From the NCBI GenBank assembly GCA_000436755.1, contig FR887290.1:1321-9059 (forward strand): 7,739 nucleotides of DNA, given 5' to 3'. The position numbers and the translations under genes were made by a program. The notes beneath the pieces are model-generated. The model worked only from the letters and a program-made list of their open reading frames with translations, did no database searches and was not told the DNA's origin. Shown in pieces: positions 1 through 6,243 of the stretch; position 1 is the first letter of the stretch, and each line of letters opens with the position of its first letter. The DNA comes from Clostridium sp. CAG:253 (lineage in GTDB: Bacteria; Bacillota; Clostridia; Lachnospirales; Lachnospiraceae).

Positions 1-14
1 GGCTTTTTAAGTTT

Positions 15-899
15 TTATTTTTGTGTTTTTGAAATCGGCTTTCTTTTTCTAAGATTTAAGCTGCCATTCCTTACAGCGTCTTTTTTTGCTTGTTGTTCTT
101 GTAGTAGTAAATTTTCTTCGATTTTATCTTCCAGTTGCCGCTTGTTGTAGCCGTCTATTTTTGAAATATTATTATAAATATTATTGACAACATAATTGTT
201 TATTTCAAAAAAATCATATAATCGCTCATATAAAGAGCAGGAGCGAGATCTTGGAACATCGTCTGGAACTGAGTTGTTATCTAAATCATCTAGTGAATGT
301 GCGGGAAATTCCAGTGCTATCTGTATACACAATAAAAGGTTAGGTGCAATCATATATGCTTGAATGTCTTTATATGAAAAATGCGTGTTGATTGCTTCTG
401 AGATGTTTTGTGCATCGTATTTAGGTACATTAAAAATTTCAATTTCGTCATATGGTAAGTGGGTTATAGATTTTTGAGTGATGTCCGGAAAAACATCACT
501 ATTTGGCGTTTGTTTTGGTGTTCCAGTCATATTATCTTCGCCAAATATATAGTTCCCGTATGCATCTTTGGTGGGATGATAGATATGAGTTTTGTTATCT
601 TTTGAAATATAAGGTTTATGATGATATTTTTCAATATCATAATCGTTGAGTTTTAATTCTCGCCTTTCGTAATTCGTTCCGCATTGAAGGTCTGTGATAG
701 CATCAACAGCGGTACGTTCTGAACATTTTAAGTTTTTTGCACAGAAATTTGCTAATGTTTTTTGATTTTTGAAGCAATATTTGTGATTGAATAACTCATC
801 TTTGGGATTATCTTGGATTTGACGTGCTTTTTCATACTCAAGTAATGCTTGCATAATTATGTCCTGACATTGAAGTAATAATTTTTTGGGTCGTGCCAT
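15..899 (-). CDS. Unrecognised 294-aa protein with HTH-like segment; possible regulator or replication initiator
   Basis: I do not recognise the family. The start chosen is the ATG at 897-899 (MARPKK), because an AGGAGG ribosome site lies 9 bases upstream (minus strand of 909-914); the ATG 11 codons further upstream has no such site. Visible in the protein: a basic N-terminus; residues about 46-72 (KTLANFCAKNLKCSERTAVD followed by AITDL) with the spacing of a helix-turn-helix, resembling the S-x-R-T-x3-A-I-x2-L recognition helix of winged-helix regulators; a polar middle without obvious motifs; a Lys/Gln-rich probable helix at 250-275; and a basic tail (RKRKPISKTQK). There is no signal peptide or membrane segment. 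It is transcribed away from the DUF927 operon, and its promoter overlaps one of the ATAAAATGCAG repeats. That setting suggests a DNA-binding protein acting on the shared control region, either as repressor or as initiator. This role is inference only. Confidence 0.8.
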   Translation of the reverse strand: MARPKKLLLQCQDIIMQALLEYEKARQIQDNPKDELFNHKYCFKNQKTLANFCAKNLKCSERTAVDAITDLQCGTNYERRELKLNDYDIEKYHHKPYISKDNKTHIYHPTKDAYGNYIFGEDNMTGTPKQTPNSDVFPDITQKSITHLPYDEIEIFNVPKYDAQNISEAINTHFSYKDIQAYMIAPNLLLCIQIALEFPAHSLDDLDNNSVPDDVPRSRSCSLYERLYDFFEINNYVVNNIYNNISKIDGYNKRQLEDKIEENLLLQEQQAKKDAVRNGSLNLRKRKPISKTQK

Positions 900-908
900 G
901 TTTTGATT

Positions 909-914
909 CCTCCT
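909..914 (-). promoter_or_regulatory. Ribosome binding site deciding the start of the 294-aa gene
   Basis: CCTCCT on the plus strand reads AGGAGG on the minus strand, 9 bases before the ATG at 899. It supports the shorter reading frame (MARPKK start) over the in-frame ATG at 932. Confidence 0.85.
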
Positions 915-971
915 AAATTTTTTTAAATACATTTTCGGGAAAAAATTGACTGTATTTATTCTTTTAACTGC

Positions 972-1000
972 ATTTTATCACATGAAAAAATATATGTAAA
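972..1000 (-). promoter_or_regulatory. Sigma-A type promoter for the leftward 294-aa gene
   Basis: Read on the minus strand there is a -35 TTTACA (995-1000), a 17-base spacer and a -10 TAAAAT (972-977). Transcription would start near 965, giving a leader of about 66 bases before the start codon. The -10 lies inside a copy of the TAAAATGCAG repeat (968-977), so a protein binding that repeat would compete directly with RNA polymerase. Assigned by consensus match only. Confidence 0.6.
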
Positions 1001-1044
1001 TAGGAATGACTGCAAAAGTGAATAAAATGCTGTAAAAACACGGT

Positions 1045-1073
1045 TTGACAAGAAAAAACACAGCTGATAATAT
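1045..1073 (+). promoter_or_regulatory. Near-consensus sigma-A promoter of the DUF927 operon
   Basis: A perfect -35 TTGACA (1045-1050), a 17-base spacer and a -10 TAATAT (1068-1073), one base from the TATAAT consensus. Transcription should begin near 1080, leaving a leader of about 100 bases before the ATG at 1182. A TAAAATGCTG repeat (1023-1032) sits just upstream of the -35, and two AAATGCAG copies (1111-1118, 1123-1130) lie in the early transcribed region. So strong a promoter on mobile DNA suggests it is normally held in check by a repressor. Confidence 0.75.
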
Positions 1074-1181
1074 AAGTGCACAGAAACAAACAACAAGAAA
1101 AAATGAATATAAATGCAGATAAAAATGCAGTTATGTTTTGTGATTGTTTTTGAAAATAACTTATAAAAGGAGGAAAATGTT

Positions 1182-1568
1182 ATGTCAACATTACATAAGA
1201 AATTGCCGGGCAGCAATCAAAGCACAAAAAATGGACTGTTAGGAGGTGGAAACATTAAAAGTCTTACTAAAAACTTTCGTACACTTTTGTTGGAGGAAGG
1301 AAATTTTAATGCAAAGTTTGCGAATTATAAGAAAGCCAAAAATGACAAAGGTTTCATTTTTGAGCTACACGGTGAGACAGAAGCTGGAACTCTTTTTAAA
1401 TGTTTTTTTAGGCTAACAGAAAAAAATTCCAATGCCATTGCATATTCGGAGTTCCTAGAAGATTTTGGTGATTATGAAATTGATGCGATAATTGGCAAGG
1501 AAGTAAACATCACAATCGAGGAAGCAGATAATGGTTTTTATAATATTACTCACATTGAAAAAATGTAA
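1182..1568 (+). CDS. Unrecognised 128-aa protein, first gene of DUF927 operon; possible OB-fold nucleic-acid binder
   Basis: The start ATG has AGGAGG (1168-1173) 8 bases upstream. The N-terminal 25 residues are polar and glycine-rich (NGLLGGGN) and look unstructured. The rest alternates short hydrophobic strands: FNAKFANYKKAKNDKGFIFEL, TLFKCFFRL, a helix-like SEFLEDFGDYEIDAII, and a closing GKEVNITIEEADNGFYNITHI. The last segment resembles the end of small phage single-strand-DNA-binding or OB-fold proteins, where G-K-x-V-x-V is followed by an NG turn and a final strand. That is a pattern impression, not a family assignment. No signal peptide or transmembrane segment. It is the first gene behind the strong promoter at 1045-1073 and is followed after 75 bases by the 157-aa gene; expression ahead of a P-loop ATPase fits a replication accessory role. 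Confidence 0.8.
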   Translation: MSTLHKKLPGSNQSTKNGLLGGGNIKSLTKNFRTLLLEEGNFNAKFANYKKAKNDKGFIFELHGETEAGTLFKCFFRLTEKNSNAIAYSEFLEDFGDYEIDAIIGKEVNITIEEADNGFYNITHIEKM

Positions 1569-1575
1569 AAGAATG

Positions 1576-1620
1576 TGAACAGACAAGTTGTAGTGAAGTC
1601 TGTTTGAACAGATTTCACTC
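1576..1620 (+). promoter_or_regulatory. Intergenic hairpin with two mutually exclusive pairings
   Basis: Strong inverted repeat: AGTGAAGTCTGTT (1593-1605) and AACAGATTTCACT (1608-1620), 13 pairs including one G-U, separated by only 2 bases. The upstream segment GAACAGAC (1578-1585) can pair instead with GTCTGTTT (1599-1606), so the central arm has two possible partners. No T-run follows, so it is not a simple terminator. The ribosome site of the next gene begins 8 bases after it (1628). It may be an mRNA processing or translation control element, or a protein-binding palindrome in DNA. Confidence 0.55.
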
Positions 1621-1643
1621 AATCCAGAAAGGAGATTATAATT

Positions 1644-2117
1644 ATGGAGACTAAATTTTCAAAAAACAGAATGAGGCAAGTAGATCTGTCAAAAAGCAGA
1701 GGGGCAGCAGGAGCTGGTCAGATTGCAGTTGTCAGGACAGCAAATGGTGACCGTATTCGCATTTCACAAATTTTTTTAAGTCACTTAGGGTTCACAGCAG
1801 AGGATATCGGTAAAAATGCTAAAAAATTCCTTGGACTTTATAAAGCCGATGATGCGCATTTTTGCTTATACGCGGTAAGCAAAGGGCAGGGTGTGATTAA
1901 AGTTTCAGGTACGTGGGATAGACCTATCGTCTATTCAACGCAGTTTGGAAATGCGCTTTTGGCACCGTCGGGCAAAATGCTTCAAAATAATAAGACGGCT
2001 TCTTTCAAAAACGTTATCTGCGATACGGATGCAGATAGCGAAAAGATGGTTGTTATCAATGTAGCTGAAATTAGTGCAAGCCCTGATGCATTTGCAGATA
2101 ATTTGGATGAAAATTAG
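1644..2117 (+). CDS. Unrecognised 157-aa protein, second gene of DUF927 operon
   Basis: The start ATG follows AAAGGAG (1628-1634) by 9 bases. I recognise no family. The first 25 residues are basic and small-residue rich (KNRMRQVDLSKSRGAAGAGQ) and probably flexible. Residues 26-110 look like mixed strands and short helices (QIAVVRTANGDRIRIS; FLSHLGFTAEDI; HFCLYAVSKGQGVIKVSG; RPIVYSTQFGNALLAPSG), then a polar stretch, a short hydrophobic strand (MVVINVAEI) and an acidic C-terminal tail (DAFADNLDEN). An acidic tip is reminiscent of single-strand-binding proteins that recruit partners, but it is too weak for a call. A faint AbrB-like look in GDRIRISQIFLSHLG is not convincing either. No membrane segment. 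Its place between the 128-aa gene and the DUF927 ATPase suggests shared function. Confidence 0.8.
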   Translation: METKFSKNRMRQVDLSKSRGAAGAGQIAVVRTANGDRIRISQIFLSHLGFTAEDIGKNAKKFLGLYKADDAHFCLYAVSKGQGVIKVSGTWDRPIVYSTQFGNALLAPSGKMLQNNKTASFKNVICDTDADSEKMVVINVAEISASPDAFADNLDEN

Positions 2118-2138
2118 TAGGCAGAAAGAATAATATAT

Positions 2139-2175
2139 CGCATGCCATGTAACTAGTTGGAATGCATGGTATGCG
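2139..2175 (+). promoter_or_regulatory. Intergenic hairpin ahead of the DUF927 gene
   Basis: CGCATGCCATG (2139-2149) pairs with CATGGTATGCG (2165-2175): 11 pairs including one G-U, with a 15-base loop that contains the perfect palindrome AACTAGTT (2151-2158). No T-run follows. The ribosome site of the next gene (AAAGGAGG, 2186-2193) begins 10 bases later. It may stabilise or process the transcript or tune translation of the ATPase. Confidence 0.55.
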
Positions 2176-2203
2176 GTGGTTTTGGAAAGGAGGCTTGAAA
2201 TAA

Positions 2204-4105
2204 ATGCCTAAAGTGCTGGGATTTGATGCAGGGTTTTTTTGTTACGATCATTACGCATCTGATGGGAGTTTGATATTTTTTGAAGTTAAGGGGGAAGATA
2301 TTGAAATGATGTCAATTCAGCGTGATATAGACACAAATGAAGCTACATACAAAATCAAGACTGAAAAGTATGGTCAAGATATTTTTTTGACCATTCCGGA
2401 GAGAGATGCGAAAGATGGAAATCGTTTGATGCAGTACGCCTCAAAAGGCTTGGATATTGGATCAGACAATAAAAATCTGTTTCCGGCGGTTTTCAGAGAA
2501 AAGGAGAGCCAATATATGCAGAACGGTCAGCCAATTGTAAATGCTTATTCAATTCCGGGTGTTAAGGAGGTGGTGATAGGCGATCCTGAGATTTTATTAG
2601 AGACTTCAAAAACATTTTGTGGTGAACAAAATCCGCATACAGGAGACGTTTACTGCGGTTTTTTTAATCTTTCCGCAAAAGGAAAAAGTGAGGAATATAT
2701 AAATTTTCTTAAGAAAGAGATTGCAGGCTGCATACCTTTGGAGTTTGCGGTAATGGTTGCTGTTGCGGCGATACTTCATGGGTATTTGGCAGATGAAAAT
2801 GTCTCCGGAAATTTCATTATACATTTGGTAGGTGACAGCTCCACAGGCAAAAGTACAGCGATGCAACTTGCAATTTCGACAATGGGAAATCCGTCCATGA
2901 ATATTCCAAATGGCTTGATTTCTACGTGGAACGCTACGCAAAATGCCTTGCTAAAACGTCTTATGAATGTGAAAGGGATGCTGTTTGGTATGGATGAACT
3001 TAGCATGAGTAATATTAAAAATATTACGTCTGTTTTATATGCCATTTGTCAGGGAGTAGAAAAAGACAGGCTTACCAGAAATGCAGAAACACAGGCAAGA
3101 GAGACAGGCAATTACATTCTAATGTCAACTGGTGAATCTGGACTTTTAAGCAGAGCCAACTCTAATCTGGGGCTTCGTATGCGTGTATTGGAGTTTCGTA
3201 GAATGGCATGGACGGAATCAGCAGAGCAGTGTGAGAGAATACAAAAGTTCATTTCAGAAAATTACGGCACATTTGCCATGAAATTTGGTTGTAAAATGGC
3301 ATTTTGGCTGATTAAACATGGCATAAAAAGTCTGGTGGAGCGGTATGCAAAATGGAGAGATTATTATTGTAAAGTGTGCGACATTCAGGCACGCAAAGAG
3401 CGTATTTCAGGAAGATACGGCTTGATTTTGTTAGCTGGTGAAATGCTCAATGAGTTTTTTGACTTGGGATTTCATACAGAAAAAGTTTGCGAGTTTATCG
3501 TTGATAATGAAAATAATATTGGCGATGACCGAGATAGTTATAACGATGTTTACGATCGCATTGTGAGTTTTATAAATGCGAATATTGGAAGATTTTTAGT
3601 AGAAAAATCGGAGAAGATAACAAACTCCGCACAGAATGGTGAGGTGTGGGGAAAGATTGTACTTGTCAAAAAGGAAATAAAAATTGGAGAGGATTACGCC
3701 TGCAAAAAGGTGCTAATTCGTACAAACATTTTTGAGAGGGAACTGCTCAGAATGGGTGAAGAAGATCCAAAAACGATTATTTCTTTTTTGAAAAGGAAAG
3801 GTTACCTTGACTTTGAGGCAGGCAGAAATACAAGGACTGTCAAGATAGATGGAAGTGTCAAGGAAAAAGTTTATGCAATTTACCTTCTGGGGAATGAATC
3901 TCCATTGACGGAGAAAGAACAGAAGGAAAGAGAAGTGTTGCATGATGAATTTTGTAAATTATCTGCTAAAGAGCAGAATGATATAAAAGAAGCAGCAGTA
4001 AAAGTTTTACCTGATGATGAGGAAGATGCCACATTACGGGAGTTTAATAAAAGAAAGAAAAAACAGAAGTCACAGGAACATTTAAAAGGGCTTTTGGATG
4101 ATTAG
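2204..4105 (+). CDS. DUF927 family P-loop ATPase, putative replication helicase-type protein (633 aa)
   Basis: Start ATG 10 bases after AAAGGAGG (2186-2193). Residues about 120-420 match the DUF927 family (PF06048), a helicase-like ATPase domain found in phage, plasmid and island replication proteins. Key motifs: Walker A GDSSTGKST (210-218), with the family's following segment GNP-x8-LISTWNATQNALL (228-250); Walker B GMLFGMDEL (258-266, acidic pair D264/E265); a sensor-like YILMSTGES (304-312); and a probable arginine finger in GLRMRVLEF (R325/R327). Residues about 440-560 look like a winged-helix-type C-terminal domain (DPKTIISFLKRKGYLDFEAG), and the end is highly charged (KRKKKQKSQ). The N-terminal 120 residues are not recognised and carry no visible primase or zinc motif, unlike DUF927 proteins fused to primases. 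Likely role: DNA unwinding or remodelling for element replication. The family match is firm; the exact activity is unproven. Confidence 0.88.
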   Translation: MPKVLGFDAGFFCYDHYASDGSLIFFEVKGEDIEMMSIQRDIDTNEATYKIKTEKYGQDIFLTIPERDAKDGNRLMQYASKGLDIGSDNKNLFPAVFREKESQYMQNGQPIVNAYSIPGVKEVVIGDPEILLETSKTFCGEQNPHTGDVYCGFFNLSAKGKSEEYINFLKKEIAGCIPLEFAVMVAVAAILHGYLADENVSGNFIIHLVGDSSTGKSTAMQLAISTMGNPSMNIPNGLISTWNATQNALLKRLMNVKGMLFGMDELSMSNIKNITSVLYAICQGVEKDRLTRNAETQARETGNYILMSTGESGLLSRANSNLGLRMRVLEFRRMAWTESAEQCERIQKFISENYGTFAMKFGCKMAFWLIKHGIKSLVERYAKWRDYYCKVCDIQARKERISGRYGLILLAGEMLNEFFDLGFHTEKVCEFIVDNENNIGDDRDSYNDVYDRIVSFINANIGRFLVEKSEKITNSAQNGEVWGKIVLVKKEIKIGEDYACKKVLIRTNIFERELLRMGEEDPKTIISFLKRKGYLDFEAGRNTRTVKIDGSVKEKVYAIYLLGNESPLTEKEQKEREVLHDEFCKLSAKEQNDIKEAAVKVLPDDEEDATLREFNKRKKKQKSQEHLKGLLDD

Positions 4106-4129
4106 TAATTTTGTTATGTAAACAGAGGC

Positions 4130-4193
4130 AACAGTCAGCCGCATTATTCAAATATTGATGTATATATCATCACTTTGATATGGGCTGGCTGTT
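4130..4193 (+). promoter_or_regulatory. Long composite hairpin between the DUF927 and recombinase modules
   Basis: Outer arms AACAGTCAGCC (4130-4140) and GGCTGGCTGTT (4183-4193) give 11 pairs with one G-U. Pairing continues inwards with CAT/ATG (4142-4144, 4180-4182), TCAAA/TTTGA (4148-4152, 4174-4178) and TGATG/CATCA (4156-4160, 4168-4172), closing on a 7-base loop TATATAT. There is no T-run after it; the ribosome site of the 48-aa gene begins 5 bases later (4198). It may be an RNA element limiting read-through or translation of the recombinase unit, or a DNA recognition site. Confidence 0.55.
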
Positions 4194-4210
4194 CATCAGG
4201 AGGTGATCGT

Positions 4211-4357
4211 ATGCAGGAAAAGATTAGTCAGAAGCAGATGGATCAGGCATTGACAATGGCATTGCTGCAGCTGCTGAAAGAGAAAAATAAAGTGAACAAG
4301 CCAACCTACATCAAAGTGAAGAAAAAGTGCAGATTGAAGAGTAAGGAGGCAGCGTAA
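4211..4357 (+). CDS. 48-aa microprotein directly upstream of the serine recombinase
   Basis: The chosen ATG (MQEKISQ) has AGGAGG (4198-4203) 7 bases upstream; an in-frame start at 4175 would run through the hairpin and lacks a ribosome site. The protein is a predicted helix (KQMDQALTMALLQLLKEKN) followed by a basic second half (KPTYIKVKKKCRLKSKEAA). The pattern of a leucine-rich helix, short turn, then an aromatic and lysines resembles the SHOCT type of short oligomerisation domain, but this is a weak likeness. Its stop codon overlaps the recombinase translation start region: the recombinase ribosome site AAGGAGG (4343-4349) lies inside this gene and its ATG comes one base after the TAA. Tight coupling suggests a recombinase partner, perhaps a directionality or control factor; this is inference. 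Confidence 0.7.
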   Translation: MQEKISQKQMDQALTMALLQLLKEKNKVNKPTYIKVKKKCRLKSKEAA

Positions 4358-4358
4358 A

Positions 4359-6194
4359 ATGGGAAATGTTGTGCGCAGAAGAAGAAATACAGTGTCAAGA
4401 CGTCCAAACATGAGAGAAACACACAGATACGATGATAATCCAATCAATGTGATTACATATCTCAGGGTTTCCACAAAACATGAAGAACAGCTTGCGGCAC
4501 ATGAGAATCAGAGATATTCCAGTCAGCAGATTTTAAAGGAACATCCAAACTGGACTTTGGTTGGTACATATGAAGATAAAGGTGTTACAGGTACCTCTGA
4601 TATTAAGCGTCCGGGATTCATGAAGATGGTAGAGGATGTCCGATGTGGTAATGTCAAAGCAGAGCTTCTTTTTGTCAGGGATATTTCAAGGTTTTCCAGA
4701 AATCAGAGTATTTCTGATAAATATATATCCCTTTTAAAAGAGTACAATGTGGAAGTTTATTTTGTACTGGATAATCTGTGGACGTTTGAAAATCAGGATT
4801 TTCTTGTAAATATCAAAGGCTGCATGGCAGAGAATTACAGTAAGGAAAATTCTCAAAAGGTATTACAGGGACAGGAAGCCAGCAGAGCACAAAATGTTTT
4901 GTACGGAAACGGAAATATCTTAGGATATGATCTTGTACTGGGAAAGCAGTCAAAGGATAATACCTATGTTATCAATCCGGAACAGGCAGAAACTGTAAAA
5001 AGAATTTACGAGTTGTATTTGCAGGGATGCGGCTATAAGAAGATAGCAAGTACACTGATTGAGGAAGGTCGTGTTAATACGGAAGGAAATGTTTCGTGGC
5101 ATCAATCCTCAGTAGGAAGGATTTTGCAGAGAAAAACATATGCAGGATATTTGGCTTACTATCAATCGGTTGTCATTGACTTTAAGACACATAAGCGTGA
5201 GAGGATTCCTGAGAGTGAGCGTGTCTACATCAAGGGAGACTGGGAACCGATTATACCATTAGAAACATGGGAAAAGGTTCAGATTATTAGAAAAAACAAG
5301 ACAAAGAAAGTAGGTGAAAAGACGGTAGGTGTCAATCGTTCTGTTGAAAAATGGTGTAAGAAGTTGTGCTGTGAATGTGGCAGTACCTATAAGAAGTATA
5401 AATGGCGTACCAATCAGTCAGGAACAGTAGCATGGGGATATCAGTGTAATAATCAGGTCTATAACAGAAAGAAAGCATTTCATATCAAGAATGGTCTTTC
5501 AGGAGAAGGCAGATGTGATGTTCCTGCTATCTGTCAATGGAAACTGGAATTACAGGCATTAAAAGTATTTGGCAGGATGTGGAATAAACCTGAAAGATTG
5601 GTTAAATCATTAGTTTCTACCATAGAAAGTGAGTATGAAAGCACTCCTGTAGATAATATGGATGTAGATATTGACAAGCTTAGAAGAGAGATTAAACGAT
5701 TAGAAGCAAGATCGGATATTCTTTTAGAGCGACTTTTGGATGAAACCATAGACGAAGATACCTACAGTGCCAAGAAAGGAGAGCTTGCAGAGAAAATTCG
5801 TCAGAAGAAAGAGGAATTAAGCCGATACTGCGTAGAAGAACAGAAAGAAGATATAAAAGAAAATGAACAGGAGGAGAAAAGAAAGTCTATACAGGCAATT
5901 AAGGAAACTCTTCATACCTGTGTTGACTTTACAGGAGAAACGATTGATACGGATATCATAGATATTCTTGTAGACAGAGTAACCCCAACAGAACAGGGAG
6001 TATTTAAGTGGTATATGAATCTGAGTGGCAAAGAATTTATCAATGAGAACTTCAATGAAAATTCCTATACATTAGCTGATACATTTACCATAGCCTTTGA
6101 GGAAGCAAGAAGCTATCGAAAGAAATACGGAAGTTTTCTTCGGGCAAGACAATGGCATGATATATCTGTTGAAGTGTACCTCAGAATGGCTTGA
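4359..6194 (+). CDS. Large serine recombinase (site-specific integrase/transposase, TnpX/TndX-like), 611 aa
   Basis: Catalyses site-specific integration and excision of a mobile element through a covalent serine-DNA intermediate. The N-terminal resolvase domain (about 30-170) shows the YLRVST motif with catalytic Ser38 and Arg36, and the FVRDISRFSRN motif with R111 and R114. The recombinase domain follows (about 185-300: NILGYDL; NPEQAETVKRIYELYLQG; SSVGRILQRKTYAGYLAY). A zinc-ribbon type segment has Cys337-x2-Cys340 with later Cys363 and Cys386. A long coiled-coil-like region follows (about 435-500). Length is typical of the class. Unusual: an arginine-rich 30-residue N-terminal extension (RRRRNTVSRRPNMR) before the catalytic domain. 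Start supported by AAGGAGG (4343-4349). All key residues are present, so the enzyme is probably active. Which DNA it moves is not shown; it likely lies near one end of its element. Confidence 0.95.
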   Translation: MGNVVRRRRNTVSRRPNMRETHRYDDNPINVITYLRVSTKHEEQLAAHENQRYSSQQILKEHPNWTLVGTYEDKGVTGTSDIKRPGFMKMVEDVRCGNVKAELLFVRDISRFSRNQSISDKYISLLKEYNVEVYFVLDNLWTFENQDFLVNIKGCMAENYSKENSQKVLQGQEASRAQNVLYGNGNILGYDLVLGKQSKDNTYVINPEQAETVKRIYELYLQGCGYKKIASTLIEEGRVNTEGNVSWHQSSVGRILQRKTYAGYLAYYQSVVIDFKTHKRERIPESERVYIKGDWEPIIPLETWEKVQIIRKNKTKKVGEKTVGVNRSVEKWCKKLCCECGSTYKKYKWRTNQSGTVAWGYQCNNQVYNRKKAFHIKNGLSGEGRCDVPAICQWKLELQALKVFGRMWNKPERLVKSLVSTIESEYESTPVDNMDVDIDKLRREIKRLEARSDILLERLLDETIDEDTYSAKKGELAEKIRQKKEELSRYCVEEQKEDIKENEQEEKRKSIQAIKETLHTCVDFTGETIDTDIIDILVDRVTPTEQGVFKWYMNLSGKEFINENFNENSYTLADTFTIAFEEARSYRKKYGSFLRARQWHDISVEVYLRMA

Positions 6195-6243
6195 TAAGTT
6201 ATCAGGCGTAATAAAAAGAGGTATAAACAGATATTATTAAAGT

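Larger units (their letters stand above)
948..1136. repeat. Cluster of ATAAAATGCAG-type repeats (operator or iteron set) in the divergent control region
   Basis: Copies on the plus strand: TAAAATGCTG (1023-1032), TATAAATGCAG (1108-1118) and TAAAAATGCAG (1120-1130), the last two 12 bases apart. Copies on the minus strand: TAAAATGCAG (968-977), and two weaker ones, AATAAATACAGTC (948-960) and TTTTGCAGT (1009-1017). The best pair extends to about 20 bases as an imperfect inverted repeat: minus strand of 961-980 against 1019-1038. Left-hand copies point left and right-hand copies point right. They overlap or flank both promoters, and the region is very AT-rich. This could be a multi-site operator for the 294-aa protein, or an iteron-type replication origin, or both. 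The repeats are seen directly; function is inferred. Confidence 0.6.

Noticed and set aside
1107..1136. CRISPR-like direct repeats
   Set aside because: Only two short AAATGCAG units 12 bases apart, without spacers or cas genes; better read as operator or iteron copies.
956..1216. Minus-strand open frame of 86 codons across the divergent control region
   Set aside because: It overlaps both promoters, the repeats and the start of the 128-aa gene, is dominated by Phe/Tyr/Leu from AT-rich DNA, and has no ribosome site.
2606..3045. Minus-strand frames inside the DUF927 gene
   Set aside because: They lie opposite well-conserved DUF927 motifs (Walker A and B), so they are shadows of the real gene.
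4155..4182. Possible promoter TTGATG/GATATG ahead of the 48-aa gene
   Set aside because: The -10 is poor, the spacer is 16 and both boxes lie within the hairpin; the match is no better than chance in such AT-rich DNA.
4175..4210. Upstream in-frame start for the 48-aa gene (60-aa version)
   Set aside because: It begins inside the composite hairpin without a ribosome site, while the ATG at 4211 has AGGAGG at ideal spacing.
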